Source: Gossypium raimondii
Lineage: Eukaryota > Streptophyta > Magnoliopsida > Malvales > Malvaceae
Assembly (NCBI RefSeq): GCF_025698545.1
Contig: NC_068571.1
Span: 46,719,733 to 46,783,732 of the forward strand
Direction of reading: 5' to 3'
Length of the DNA: 64,000 nt
Under the pieces are notes generated by a model. It did not search any database and had not been told where the DNA came from. It saw nothing but the letters and a program-made list of their open reading frames with translations. The number at the start of each line of letters is the position of its first letter. The stretch's first letter is position 1. Shown here piece by piece: positions 1 through 14,133 of this stretch. A program made the position numbers and the translations under genes.

Positions 1-800
1 CATTCTCACATGTGGTGCAACAACGCACCAATTATCAATTTCCAGACAATCGACTGGTATAATGGGGATAGAGTACTCCAGCAGCTTGGTTGCATCCAGT
101 ATATCCCGAATCAGCCAATACATGTAGGGAAGATTCACGGGATCAACAAGAGAGGAAAACATAGAAATAATTGAGGGTTGTGCACCGAAAATATGTTGTA
201 GTGTGGGATAATCAGATGGCACGAAGACCTCAGATGGATATTTATTCTGATTTGCAACCATCGTTAGAGTACATACAATGGTACTCTAGTACGGGAAAAC
301 CATATTTACTTGGTAAGCAGTCGACTGTAGTCCCTCCGCACATGCATCGACCTGAAGCATACAAGCCAGTGCCCGATATAGAGGCTGAGCCTAAGCCCGA
401 GCCACAGCCGGAGCTCGAGCCCGTGCGATCGCGTACACATTTGGCTGATATTTCTTATTATCCGAAGTTGCGGATCAATGACTATTTCTCGGGTTCGTCA
501 GGACACGGATAACATTTCGGGTTTGATATCTTTGGGTTGTATCTACCATAGTACAACACTCATCCTGGCCTATATCCACCGCAGTACCTTACTCCTCCTA
601 GGTCGTATCCACTGCAGTATAGCACTCCTCCCGACTCAAGTTCATCGACGGCGTTCGGGGCATATACTTTTTCTTTTATGTTTCGCACACCCCCACCTGC
701 GACTTAAGAAGATGTTGATCGCCGCAATCACCCATAACATGAACGTCGACCTCCGCAGAAATATACCCCTAGGACCACACCATCAAACCATCAATTTTAG
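1..800 (+). pseudogene. Plant mobile domain (MAIN-like) pseudogene, 3' part
   Basis: The three + frames together read as the C-terminal half of a plant-mobile-domain protein, the type often annotated in cotton as 'serine/threonine-protein phosphatase 7 long form homolog'. Frame 1 carries a piece with DWYNGDRVLQQLGCIQYIP up to a stop near 172. The next frame (171-512) has SLEYIQWYSSTGKPYLLG and an acidic, proline-rich EAEPKPEPQPELEP stretch. The tail (to the stop at 798-800) has degenerate PPQY/TPP repeats and ends TPRTTPSNHQF. PMD proteins are linked to transposons, and some have been domesticated (MAIN, MAIL1). Several frame changes and stops make this copy non-functional. The 5' half lies outside the window. 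It converges on the mudrA pseudogene at 1092-4179, and the two probably belonged to one MULE (inference). Confidence 0.75.
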
Positions 801-1091
801 GGGTTTCTTGCAATTTAAATATTAAAAAGTTTGTACTTTTTTATTCTAAAAATATATAAATCAAGAAAAAGACAATCTTTATATTTAGTTAATTAGATTA
901 ATTGCAATATTAAAACTTGGAACAAACTTTGTGGTCACAAATTAGATTAATTCCAACATTACAACATTAAAACACTAAAACTTGTAACAAACTTTGTAAT
1001 ATAAATTTTGTTATATAAATTAAATACATTACAACATTAAAAATTGCAACAAAATTTGTAATATAAATTCGGTACATTGGATTACATAAGC
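801..1091. other. AT-rich spacer between two convergent pseudogenes
   Basis: The stretch is AT-rich with repeated phrases such as 'aacaaactttgt' and 'acattacaacattaaaa'. No coding signal was seen. It is probably the 3' non-coding part of the MULE. Confidence 0.5.
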
Positions 1092-2512
1092 TCAATTCCT
1101 ACTCAATCGTGACGGTTGTCCAACATGGTAGTTTCGCTACGGGCATTTACTCCAATTATGACCAGCTAATCTGCATAATCCACAACGTTTACTGTTAGAT
1201 TTCTACCTAATGTCTATTTCATTACGGATTCTAGATGATTGCAGACGACCTTTCGGATTCCTACGTAACCCTTTGTTTGGGACAAGCTCGAAATTCGTCG
1301 GAGGCACCTCCCAGCAGACAGGTTAGGTAAGACGGGGAACTCATTCTCCCAGACACGCAACGTGCTCTCGAGTGTGTACACATCATTGACAAATTGTTCA
1401 ACATTGAGTGAGACTTTAGCACACGTTGCCACGACATGCGCACATAGATAATGAAGTGTTTGGAACCTCCTACAATCGTACCGTCTGTTTCAGAGATCAA
1501 CTCCATAGGATGTAAGTGGTATACCAGGTTGACGACCGATGGTTTCTATAACTCAAAACGTTTCAATACGTCGTGAATATACTTCTACATTCATCGACCT
1601 CACTATCCAATGATTTGCAACCATTACATCCCTGACATCTTCGATAAACATGTGTTCCGCCTCCATCTGGTTGACTTATTGCTGACCCATTCTTGGCATC
1701 AAGGTAGCCAACTTGTAGAATATAGCCGACAAGAAAGATGAAATCGAAAGATGTTGTGTTTTCAACAACACAGCGTTGATCCCCTCCACCAAGTTTGTGG
1801 TCATTTGACCATAACGAAAGCCCTCGTCAAAACTTTAAGCGCATTGCTACGGCTCTATGGCACCCAACCACTGTCAGAAAGATATGTTCGTTTGACCCTC
1901 CAGTCACTCTCAAGTCAAGTCATTCTTTGGCGAAAAATGTGTGGCTCTAGCTCGTGCGTTATATATGTATTAAGAAAAGATAAGTTACAGTATTGCCCTA
2001 GAACATTAAAACTTATATTGAAAAGATAAAGTTATCATTTACCCAATTTCACAACTTGTTTCCGCCAGTCTGCATTCTTATAATCTCGATAGAAGTTAGT
2101 CACGATATGCTAGATGCAGTAAACGGATCTCCATTGCATACCGGAACACCTAATGGCGGCAATTAATCATTTTCCTCTATCGGAGATGATACAAATATTA
2201 TCGTTGCTAATAACATACCTCCGTAGGTTGGTAAGGAAGAATTCTCGCGATTCCATATTCTCATTATCTACGATGGTAAATACTATCGGGAACACGTTCT
2301 TGTTACCGTGTTGAGCAACCGCAAGAAGTAGGATTTGTGTATATTATTCATATAGCCAGGTCTCATCTACTTTCACAAATGACTTACAGTGGGGAAATGC
2401 GCACACACATGGATCAAACGTCCAGAACATCTGATGAAATTTTTTTTCCCGGTTATAGTTGGTCATCCGAGCCGTAATAAGGTCGTGTCTGTAACTTAAT
2501 GACAGTTACCAT

Positions 2513-3035
<523 letters not shown>

Positions 3036-4179
3036 CTATCCATCTCTGTAGCTCATTATACGACGCATCAAAATCCTCGTACAATTGCTCTATTGTCATC
3101 TGTTTAGCTACCCACGTCTTTTGGTATAATACTCGATACTGGAATTATGCTTGCATTTCGGCAATCAATACCAAAACTTTAATGGTCAGTATGTCTTTTA
3201 CCATTGGCATGATATATGTACAGATAGTTTTGGAATCAAGTTTTCGATGATATTCTGTCATACATGTTGATGTGCATGTGTGAGACCCAACAAATTTTCG
3301 TATATCCCATATCTGCGAATTTTGAATAAATGCAACTCGTACCCGCCAATTGTAGCCTTCCGCTAACTTTCAACACTCTTCAATATATAATGTCGATTTA
3401 GACATTGTGACTTTGTAGTCCACTGATATATTCATGTTATACCGCTTAATAGCAAATACATACTCTTCTTTACTTTCGAATCTCTAGGCTACGAACAACT
3501 CTTTAATATTAGAATTTACGGTCAGCAGGTGAGTAGGTAGTATTTCAAGGTATTCCGAGAACTCGGCTACGTGCGTCACGTCGGGGTCTATAAGCGACAT
3601 GTGTGGCCCAGGATTATTGTGTATCACAATACGTCGAATCTGGTTCTCGACTGAAGACACATTAATGTTTCCATCGTCATTCACATTTTCATTGTTAATA
3701 TCATTGGGGACCTCGTCCACATCGGGATCACTATCACTATCGAACTCTTGATCACAATAATCACTACTATCGTATCCATCATCACCAATCACATCAATAT
3801 CGGGAGCAACATTAAGATCGATACCGATCTCGCGTATGGTCGATTCATTATCAACGTACGATATTGGAGCCACCATACATGGTTCCTGAGCTCCATGTTC
3901 TTCACCATATGCAGTGAGATGTTCATTTTGCTCCACACCGACTAACTCAACAAATAAGTGAATCGGTGCATTTTGGTCACTCTGATTCCCACAAAAAAGA
4001 GCAATCATTGTCTCCACATCTTCATCGTCTACAAGTTCTATTTCGGTTAATTTGATGGGATTTGTCGAAACTGGAAACTTGTAGAAAAGTTTCGAGATCC
4101 TTCTCCCACAACGTCTAACAATTTTTGCGTTAACCCTTTCATTCATATCATCGAACGAGACATTTCTATTAAATCTCAT

Positions 4180-4680
4180 TACTATTTGTTACCGACATTC
4201 AAATATAATCCAACGGTTGTTGTCAAGATGATTCCATCGAAATAAACACATATGAAAAAATGATTATCCATCTTCAAATCAGATTCATAAAAATTAACAA
4301 AAATTCTTAAAACAATTTCGAACAACATAAAAATACGTACATAAAAAATTTAATGAATGAAAATAGTCCATTTCTAACAATACCAATTTTATTGCCATTT
4401 TTAACAATATCTATGACAAAAATATTTTCAATATTTATCTATTTTTTCCTATTGTTATCATTAACTAACAATTACTTTATAATAGTTACTAACATAAAAA
4501 CTTTCAAATATATTAAAAAATTTTACAACATAACATTCCAAATAATCTAAACACAAAACTTACTAACAAATCACAATAAATAAAATAACTTTAAAACAAA
4601 ACATAAAATAACACTAAACAAACTATATAATACTAACAAAATAATTTTTTCTTATCATAATCTATTCTATTTGAAAATAA
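4180..4680. other. AT-rich region upstream of the mudrA pseudogene
   Basis: Very AT-rich sequence with no gene. It corresponds to the 5' side of the MULE transposase. I could not define a terminal inverted repeat for that MULE here. Confidence 0.5.
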
Positions 4681-5740
4681 GGGTTTTTACCCAAATAGTA
4701 TAGAAAAAAAAATACTGAAATAGGATGTCAGAAATTTTTTTTTTACCAAAATAGGTTACTTTTTCATTGGAGCCTATTAGATAGGCGCCAATGAATAAAA
4801 TAATAATAAATTTTTTTTTGAATAAAATATAATTTTATACTTTCTCGGGTCAGTATATAAACCATATAATACATAGTATTGGCGCCTATTTGGGAGGCGC
4901 CAATGGTGGTGCCTATCTGGGAGGCGCCAATGCTCTGATTTTTTCGGGTTTAGGGTTATGTTATAAATTTAGGATTATGTTATAAATTTTTGTGTTTGTA
5001 ATTATTTAAAATTCAATTTATTAGTAATAAATTACAAAATTACTAATAAGTTATACTAATAAATTTATAACATAATCCTAAATTACTAACAAATTAATTA
5101 TAAAATAATTACAATATTCATACAAAAATTACAATATTACAATATTACAATATATCCCGACATTACAATATTCATACAAAATTACAAAATTACAATATTC
5201 ATACAAATTATTTAAAATTTAGGATTATGTTATAAATTTAGGATTATGTTATAAATTTTGTGTTTGTAATTACTTAAAATTCAATTTATTAGTAATAAAT
5301 TACAAAATTACTAATAAGTTATACTAATAAATTTATAACATAATCCTAAATTACTAACAAATTAATTATAAAATAATTACAATATTCATACAAAAATTAC
5401 AATATTACAATATTACAATATATCCCGACATTACAATATTCATACAAAATTACAATATTACAATATTCATACAAATTATTTAAAATTTAGGATTATGTTA
5501 TAAATTTAGGATTATGTTATAAATTTTGTGTTTGTAATTATTTAAAATTTAATTTATTAATAATAAATTACAAAATTACTAATAAGTTACTAATAAATTT
5601 ATAACATAATCCTAAATTACTAACAAATTAATTATAAAATAATTACAATATTCATACAAAAATTATAATATTACAATATATCCCGACATTACAATATTCA
5701 TACAAAAATAATATATATATTTAATAATATATATTTTTAA
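4681..5740. mobile_element. Truncated foldback-type element related to the one at 14750-16388
   Basis: The left end (GGGTTTTTAC..., then 'tactgaaataggatgtcag' and 'cattggagcctattagat') matches the left terminal repeat of the 14750 element. As there, palindromic GGCGCC-containing units follow (about 4790-4935). The internal part is a tandem array of three ~269-bp units. No matching right terminal repeat was found before about 5760, so this copy looks truncated. It encodes no protein. Confidence 0.7.
4952..5735. repeat. Three tandem ~269-bp units
   Basis: The paired phrase 'aggattatgttataaattt' starts at 4952/4971, 5221/5240 and 5489/5508, giving periods of 269 and 268 bp. Each unit also carries the inverted phrase 'aatttataacataatcctaa', so each can fold on itself. 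'attacaatattcatacaaaa' is repeated inside the units. The base content is almost entirely A+T. Confidence 0.85.
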
Positions 5741-6249
5741 CTGATTAATGTCAGAATGAAAAAGGTACCGCCTATACACCACCTTCCATCCATCTAAATG
5801 TACCAGTACATAATTGTTTCACCATACCATTTTGGTTTTTTAATTTTTTTTATTTTTTCGATAAAAAACCGGTTGAATGGTAAGAGTTTGTTAGGTGGGG
5901 GCCGGGGGTATGATAAGTCATGTTTTGGGAATTTGTAGGGATTTAGCTATGTGTCCTTTGGAATCTGTAATATGTAAGTAAACCTCTGTTCTTTTCTCAT
6001 ACGGAGAAGTTTAATTATTTATTTAAGCTTAAAACTGAGACTTAAGTATTGTAAGAGAAAAGGGTTTAAAGTCACAGGCTATTTGTCTTTTTCAACAAAA
6101 GTTAGGTTGAGGCTATGATATTTTGTGGGTATTGTCACTCTTTTCTTTTTAGGGTTAGGAAGCCAAGAAATGCATCTATGAAATTGGGAATAGAGTCTTC
6201 AAAAAGTCAGATCTGTGGGGTCTGTTTCAACTGACCCTACAAATAACTT
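5741..6249. other. No gene seen
   Basis: Mixed sequence with short open frames only. A small G-rich run lies at about 5896-5910. No recognised family or structural signal was found. Confidence 0.4.
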
Positions 6250-7000
6250 TTCAGATTTAAAAGGTTAAATTACATTTCAAGTCTTTACACTCCACACATT
6301 TGAAATTTGGTCCCTTTACTTTTATTTAGATTTCAAAATTCAAGTTCAATTGTCAATATTATTAAATTCATTGCTGTGACATTTTGAAATAAAAAAAACT
6401 TATTTGGTTGCCGCAATAAAAAAAAATTAGGGTTATAACGAACTTGAATTTTGCAAAAGAATTTTAACAATGTTGACAATTTGACTTGAATTTTAAAATC
6501 TAAAATTAGAAGAATTAAATTTATTTGAATGAAAGTCGAGCGACTAAATTTCAAATATACAAACAATATAGGAGCTTGGAGTATTTTTTTAACCGATTTA
6601 AAAATGTAAGTCTTTTATTAACACGCTTAAAAATCTTTTGTCAAATTTAGGTTCATTGCAACATCTTTTTATTAGTTACATGGCTATCAAGTGAGTATTT
6701 TAATTTCAAAATATTGCATCATCAAATTTAGCGAAAAAGTTTTAACAATTGTACTTGAATTTTAAAAGCTAAAAAGTAGGAGGCTAAATTCTAAATATAC
6801 AAAGAATATAAGGGCTTGGAGCATATTTTAACCGATTTAAAAATGTAAATCTAATTATTAACATAGTTAAAATTCTTTTGTCAAATTCAAGTTAAAAGAA
6901 AAAGTTTAACAATTGGACTTGAATTTTGAGATATAAAAAGTATAAAGACTAAATTTCTAATGTAGAAATAGCATAAAGACTTGTATCATAATTTAACCAA
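6250..7000. repeat. Degenerate dispersed repeat, three decayed copies
   Basis: The phrases 'gacttgaattttaaaa', 'ctaaatttcaaatatacaaa' and 'ttggagtattttttaaccgatttaaaaatgtaa' recur at about 6480-6640, 6750-6870 and 6910-6990. The same family appears downstream of the sulfotransferase copies (about 21000-21260, 26700-27080, 28650-28980). It is non-coding repeat DNA of unknown class. Confidence 0.55.
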
Positions 7001-9899
7001 AAAAGAAGAAGAAGAAGACAAAGGTTTTGGATTGGATTACAGCAGAGGGGCAGTAGCTATGATTGGACAAAATAAATAGCAGGAATGGAGTGATGTCTTG
7101 AGCAGAAAGCATCCAATCCAGTGGGGACTCCCCCCATTTGTTCCTTTCCTATTCCCTAAAGCATATAAATTTTAGGCAGAATCTTTTCCTTTAATCACGC
7201 TTTGATTCAAGTCATAATAATGGTTGTTGATTGCAATCATTTTTATGATTTGAATGTGAATGAGAATACAAATCCAACCCTTTTGACTATCAAGCAAACA
7301 GTGAAACCAATTTTTTTCATTTTTCAGGTTGGGTTTCTTCCCTGGCACTGCCAAGTAATGGCATAGTAGGTTTTTATCAGACTGGTGAGAAAATAACCTT
7401 TCAACTTGTTTTTGAATAGGATTCTCCACCCAATTTTTAATTTTGAAAATTGCATTTCTCCTCTCTTCTTTTTTCATAAAAAAAAAAATTAGGTTAAATT
7501 CTACTGTAGTCTCTATGTTTTGCAATAGTTGTGGATTAGTCCATGTACTTTAATTGGTCAATTTTAGTCCTAACCCAAGCCACAACCATTAAATACATTT
7601 GGTTAAATTCAGTTGTTAGTTTTATACTATGCATACAATTGTAGGTTTGGTCCATATTTTTCAATTCAATCATTCTAAGTATCTTTACTTTTTAAATTTT
7701 AAATTTTCAGTTCTGATACAAATGACAGTCGTTAATCCATTAATTGGTTTTTTTGTGAGTAATGTGTGGAAATGATAAGTCAACATGATATTATACTCAT
7801 AATAATATGTTTGACACATAAGATTTTGAAAATTGTTATACCCTCTAGAGCTAGGACACGTGTCAGCACAATGAGCTACCAAAACTAGACTCTCAACTCC
7901 CCGTCATTAGATCCCATTCACTCGAACATCTTTCCAAGCCAAATCGCCTGCTTTCTTCACCTAACTCTCCTTGTGTTCTCAACTAAGAACTCGGACCACT
8001 CTCTCATTCTCGAAGGTGGCCTTGTCCACTCGCTCAACAAGCTACCTCATTAGGCACTTGCTTTTTAGGTATGAATGCTTCTCTAATTGTGAACACCTCA
8101 AATGATGAGTGGGCCCAATTAGATAATCTGGGACCACTACATTCACACCTCACGTCTACTATATTAGCACGTTTGCTATAACAACCTACCACATCACACT
8201 ACAGGAGAAGAGGACCTCTCCCATAAATACCTCCAACAATGAAGAAAGGATTGACTTGTTAGTGAGGTTTAATAAATCTTCTTTGTGAACAAACGTCACT
8301 TGATAAATAAATAAAAACTTTAAATTCTTTAATAAATATTCATGTAAATTCTCGTCTTGTTGCATCATTATTTATCGTGATGGTCCAACTGATCCTGCCA
8401 ACTAATTAATATATTTGGACTAGTAAACTTCAGGTTTCTTATGCGTGAGATTCAACAATACTAATGTAAACTTATAGTTTACCATCACATGTGATTTAAC
8501 CATTCTAATATATGCATAGTTCAAACTTAAGGAAAAGACAATAAATTTCCAATACGAAATTCTTACCCAATATAATAGATTTAATATGTAAGAACTAATT
8601 GTCTCCTCATACACAATCTCAATTTGATATTCGTTATAACGTATATCTTTTTAAAATATAATAATTTATTTGAGGCTGACTAGAACATAACGATAACAAT
8701 GCATTGGCTCTTCTAAAGCCTTGAATTAATTATGTACTATGAAATATTAACATATGTCATTGTCGCATTGAATATAGGATAACAATATATTGACTCTTCA
8801 CGAGTTTTAAATTAATTTTGAACCATCAAAGGTTGGTTTGTTTCATTACAATCAAGAAAAATGTTTTTATCCTTAAAGGATAGTATGCATTGTTGCATTA
8901 TCAAAAGACATATGTTTTCTTTCTTTTAAGGAATATTAATTGAATAGTAAAATTTTTAATTGTATGATAGGTACATAGCTAACGACTTTTTATACATAAA
9001 TTGTCTTTATTCTTTGAAGATTTATATCGAGAACTCTTGTTGTTCTCTTATTCATCTTTATGTTTCTACCGTAGGGGTGAGAATAATTATTACTAATAAG
9101 ATATTAAAGAATCATATAATTAATATCACAATCTATAAAATGGATGCAATTCATTTCTATAATTTCTCACACTAAATGCCAAACCCTAGGTGGTGGTGAT
9201 GGAAAAAGAGAAGGAAGGAAATTTAAATGAGAGTCCTTTGAGTGTGAGATTTTAAAGAAATGAAAGAGAAATGGTGAAAATTTAAAGGGGAAATGATGAA
9301 AGGTGGGAAAGAAAAGAAAAAGAGAGCGTCTTCTAGAGTGGACGACAAAGGCAAAGAGAGGGGGTATTTAGTATTTATTTAAGGTGATAAAATAGAGTTT
9401 TAAAGCTACCACACATACATAAAATTTCATATAATTTACAAGTAAAATGCCAAAAATACTCTTGCGAGGTACATCTCAAATTCTTGCTTGAAAAATAAAC
9501 CCTCTATTTTAATAGAATCAAAAACTTAAAATTTTATAATCCTACACAATCGATTGAATCAAAAATTAAAAACTTGATTTGGTTCATTTTGTAAGGAGGT
9601 CTGAACCATCTCCTGTTTCTATCATCAAAATTAATATTATTGGCTGCATTCTCCAACACAAGACGAAGATGATAGTGTTTCCCAAACAAAAAGTAGGTCC
9701 AACTTTAATGGAATAGTAATTGTATTTATTATTCTACAGCTATCAACTATGTGCTATGGAAAACAATAATTACACAACTATCTTATTTTCATTTTCCATG
9801 CATTAAATATCTCTATTTATTTATTTAATATTGAAATGTTGTTTTTCTACGGTAAAATGAGTCTTGACTTATTCATTGCACTCACATATTTTTTTTATT
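7001..9899. other. Intergenic, no gene identified
   Basis: Only short, codon-poor open frames were seen on both strands. 7480-7720 has the 'aggttaaattctactgtagtctctatg' style of dispersed plant repeat. 7850-8170 is less AT-rich and may be an old retroelement piece, but I could not assign it. 9180-9380 is purine-rich on + (GA-rich runs). No RNA gene was recognised. Confidence 0.35.
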
Positions 9900-10590
9900 T
9901 TTTTCAATTTATGTTGTTGATTTTATGAGCTCTCTTGTTTTTTCAAAGGTTTTCTCGATTGTTATGAATTATTGTTTAATTAATTATGGTGAGTATATAA
10001 AGAGATAGGTAGAAAGATGAGATCTTGTACAATGGCCACCATCACTAACACTTGATATCGATTATTGTATTGTTTGTAAGTTTCAATTAGGGTTTAGGGT
10101 TCTCAATTTTAAAATCCCAAATTTCTTTTTTTCTCCTGAATTTAATTTATTTTATTAGCAACAATTGCTAACACTTATTCATTAATTTAATATTATTGTT
10201 ATAGATTGAAATTTGAAGCTTATTTGCGTTGATGTTTGTGATTTAAATTGTTGTTCGATAGAAAATTTCATTGAGATCATAACTTCCAATTAAATCTTTT
10301 TTTTCTTTACATGATTTTAGGGTTTTTTTTTCGGCTATTAGGATTATAACATGATTGACAATTTTGTGGACTAACTTGCTCTTTAACATCCTCTAAGTAG
10401 TTGAATTAATTATTTGGTTAATAATGACAATATAGTAAAATCTGCTTTTAGATAATCTTACATTTAAGTCCCCCTATCTTACATTCCAGCCAAATGAACC
10501 AAACGATATAATCTCACATTCCACCTATAATCTTACATTCCCATAATCCTATTACGAAACGTAATTTAAGATTCTATGAACCAAATGTCC
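9900..10590 (-). mobile_element. PIF/Harbinger-like non-autonomous element, partial
   Basis: This is the reverse complement of much of the element at 47297-48390. Shared phrases include 'gagtatataaagagataggtag', 'gatagaaaatttcattgagatc', 'atttggttaata' and the end '...taatttaagattctatgaaccaaat'. The right end at 10590 is a decayed version of the GGGTGTTTGGTTC terminus. The other end was not found, so 9900 is approximate. No transposase is encoded. Confidence 0.6.
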
Positions 10591-11651
10591 GCAAATAATT
10601 TCGTATTAGTTGCATTTAAAAGGGAAAATATATAATTTGATCCCTGAACTTGTTCATTGTACCTGGCTGATGGAATACAAGTTTAAAATCAATAAGGTCC
10701 AAAAAATAATTTAAGGACCAACTAAATACAAATGAATGAGTTGAAGGGCCAAAATTATATATTATTCATATTTAAAAAAATCAATATTTACATAAAATGA
10801 ATTAAAAATGATAAGGATTATTTATTTATTTTATTCATATCATATTTATATTATTTGTTATGTTGTATTATAATTATTCAAACTAGTATTATGTCATTTA
10901 TCATATTCTTTCTCTAAAATCAATATCATATTATTTGTTGGTTATGATTAGATTTTTACGTGATAAGGACTCTTAGATAGTTTATGTAATTTTTTTAGGT
11001 TAAGGGTGTGAGTAAAAACTAAAGAAATTATATTATTAATAAAATTTTTGATTGAATATGTATCACGGTTAGTTGAGTACCAATTCGCTTAAGAAATTAT
11101 TAATATATTCTTTTATTAAATGATTATTATTATTATTTTGATAAATTTTTTGTCTTTTCATACTTTTATATAGTTTTATATAAATAAAAAAACTAAAATT
11201 AACATGTTTAGAAATTGTACCCGTGTACAATAGATTTATAAATAAATTATTTACCACTAAAAACTAAACTTTTAATGTAAAATGTTGTCTTTAATCAAAT
11301 TTCGTACATAGATAATGTCACTAATTGCGTTGGTGTCACCAAGTTAATTTTTTGTTTTGCTATAAAAAATGGCAATATCATGATAAACAATTGGAATGCA
11401 TTTAATATTCTTAGTACGATATATTTACCTATTTTAAATTTCTTTTGCTCGCAAGTTAAAAATTTTTTTATGATAGAATTTCTAGTTAATATATAGATAA
11501 ATGAGACGTTTATCATACTTCCAATCATGTTTGTAAAGTTTTAAAAACTTCACAAGTTGTGTAGTAAACAATTTTTTAAATTTTTTTATACCCTTTTTAC
11601 TATTCATATTCAAAATTTGTGGTTATTCCTTTCAATAATGTCATCTCTAGG
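10591..11651. other. AT-rich intergenic sequence
   Basis: 10620-10760 has a dispersed-repeat phrase ('tttgatccctgaacttg'). The rest is AT-rich with stop-rich short frames only. No gene was seen. Confidence 0.4.
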
Positions 11652-11659
11652 ATTCAAAT

Positions 11660-12224
11660 TAGATATGATCATGGGTCGGGTTAGGCCTCAACATGATTTT
11701 AGGCCTGTTTTTTAGGCCCTGCCCTGATAAAATGCTAAAATTCGGGCTCAACTCGACCTGACAGTATTAAAATTTTATATAGAAACAAATTTTAAAAATA
11801 TAATATATCAAATACACTAAAAACATTAGAATAAATGTTTCCCAATAAGTTGAAAATAAATAAATAAATAAATATTTATGCTTAAATAATACTAAGTCAA
11901 ATGCAACTTAGCAAGTAAATGTCTTTAAAATAGTAGTAAAATTAACAATAAAACAAAAATTATACAATATTTAAATAATAATAACAAATAACAAAGTAGT
12001 AGCAATATAATAACGATTCATTGACAAAACAACACCAAAATAGAGGAAACAACAACAATTTTTTTTGCAAATTTGAGCAGGGTCGGGCAAAAAAAAAGCT
12101 TACTTGAGTCGTGACCCATTTAGAAAATGGACTTTGTCTTTTTGCCGAAGCTCATTTTTCGAACCTATATTTTTACCCAAACTTTTTTACCTTTCAAACA
12201 AGCATTCGAACTGGGCCTTTTCTA
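11660..12224 (-). mobile_element. hAT-like non-autonomous element with perfect 8-bp target duplication
   Basis: ATTCAAAT occurs at 11652-11659 and again at 12225-12232, directly flanking a 565-bp segment. The segment starts TAGATATGATC and ends ...GGGCCTTTTCTA. The 8-bp duplication and TAG...CTA ends fit the hAT superfamily. GGCC-rich ends surround an AT-rich core. The core is the reverse complement of the element at 29741-30388, so the two are copies of one family. There is no transposase coding. Confidence 0.82.
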
Positions 12225-12232
12225 ATTCAAAT

Positions 12233-13119
12233 TCACAATCCTTTTTTAAAAATATAATTTATTTTACCACTACACCAAACACATATAAAAAACTAATAAA
12301 TACCCTATAATCTATACACTATATAAAGGAATGTCAATATATATATATATATATATATTTGTCATCTCTTTAATAAACAATAAAAGCTGCTGTTTTTTTT
12401 TTTAAGAATGGCTCAATTTTTGTTGGTATGCTCAAATTTGTAACTTTATTTTTTTCCTTCAATTTTATAATATCATAATTAATCCAAATAATTCATTCAA
12501 ATTAAAATGTTTTTGTAGTTTTGATTCTTATATCATACTCAAAATTAAAATTTAATTTCTATATTTTAATTTTGACATAATTTAACACCTCAACATTTAT
12601 AATAACATTATTAGTCTAAATACTTCACTTTAATTAAAATATTGTTGTGTACATGTCCAAATACATAGCCTTTAGTTTTTGAAACAATAGTTCATTTTTA
12701 ATTTTAGTCCCAGATTATGTTCAATTTTAAAATTTAATCTCTATACTTATATTTGACATAATTTAGCAGTTCAATTTTTGATTGTCATTAATTAATCTAA
12801 ATACATTATTTTGAATAAAATGTTAATGTAACTTTTAAGAATTGACAATATTGTTAAAATTCTTTGTTAAGTTCAAACTGTCAATTTTTTCGTTACATGA
12901 TTATTAAGTAAGTATTTTTATAAAATTTTAATATATTGCATAAATAAATTTAAAAAGAATTTTAATGATGTTAATAACTGAATTTAAATTTTAAATTCAA
13001 ATAGTAAAGAGATGATAAATAAAATAAATTTAGAAAAAATAAAGTTGGGGTGAAATAAGCGATTATGATTTTATTAATGGGGAATAAGAGGCGGGACAAA
13101 ATAGAGATTAGGTTAGTAG
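12233..13119. other. AT-rich intergenic sequence with an (AT)n microsatellite
   Basis: An (AT)n run lies at about 12338-12357. The rest resembles dispersed plant repeat text ('tttaatttctatattttaattttgacataattta' occurs twice, near 12550 and 12740). No gene was seen. Confidence 0.5.
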
Positions 13120-14133
13120 AAATAAAGCAAATAGTAGAAAAGCAAGAGTGAGAGGAGTGAGGCTATTTTACTAAAATAGTCTAAAAAAATATTATATTTA
13201 TAAAAATAACCTAAGTTTAAAAACAATCACCAAAATAATTTAAAAGGAATAATAAAATTGGGTTGTGGCCTGTCAATGACCGGAACTCACTCGTATTTTA
13301 CACCCATGATTGCCTAATAATTGTGTCAGACTTAAAAAATTAAATTTTTGAGTTTTGGTCTGTCAATTGCTGGAACCCATGTATTTTTTTTTGGTCATTG
13401 ACAGGCCAGTACCAAAAAAAAATTTTTGGTTTACTTTTTTCGTATACTGATATCTGATTCTGACACGATTTTTTTAAAAAATTGTACTGGGTGCCGACCA
13501 TTGACAGGCCAGCACCTAACAATTTTTTTACTTTTTCAGATATCGATATTTGATTCGACAAAAAATTTTTTTTAAATTGTCTTGGTGCTTGGCTATTGAT
13601 GTGCCAAAGACCCAAATTTTTTTTTCCTTTTTTTTTTCCATTTTCGTATATCAGTGTTATATAATTTTAAAAAAATACATGAGTTCCACTCATTGACAGG
13701 CCAAAACTCAAAAAATTAATTTTTTTAAGTCTGATACAATTATTAGACAATCATGGGTGCAAAATACGAGTAGATTCCTACTATTAACAGACCACAACTC
13801 AATTTTACTGTTCTTTTTAAGTTATTTTGGTGATTATTTTTATAAATATAATATTTTTTTAGAATATTTTAGTAAAATAGCCGAGGAGTGAACATTGAAG
13901 CATGACCATTGAGGTGGTGCTGCAAAAGTGGTAGCCTTGCAGATTCTGACAGCAGAGACGCGTCTTTTCTGTTGCATGGGAATGGTTACGAAAGGAAAGG
14001 GACAAGTAGGGGGATAGCAGTGTTACAGTTGTCAGGACAATGCCCATCACCATTTTGGACTACAAATTCCTAAACCCTGTTTGGGCCTTTTCAATCGTGG
14101 AATGATTTGTTGAAAGAGAAGGTCAGCCCACAC
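13120..14133. repeat. Left copy of an inverted ~290-bp duplication (split by a MULE insertion)
   Basis: 13120-13160 plus 13883-14133 is the reverse complement of 17893-18185. Shared landmarks include 'gaaataaagcaaatagt', 'gcatgaccattgaggtggtg', 'agagacgcgtcttttctg' and 'ggaatgatttgttgaaagag'. The left copy is interrupted by the 13161-13882 element. The right copy is uninterrupted. I could not assign a function to the duplicated segment. Confidence 0.85.
13161..13882. mobile_element. Non-autonomous MULE with perfect 9-bp target duplication
   Basis: GAGGAGTGA at 13152-13160 and 13883-13891 flanks a 722-bp element. Its ends are inverted repeats (GGCTATTTTACTAAAATAG... at the left, ...TATTTTAGTAAAATAGCC at the right). 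The 9-bp duplication is typical of Mutator-like elements. The inner arms repeat 'ctgtcaatgaccggaac'-type hairpin motifs shared with the element at 18860-20594. The uninterrupted relative at 17893-18185 shows the empty site. No transposase is encoded. Confidence 0.88.
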
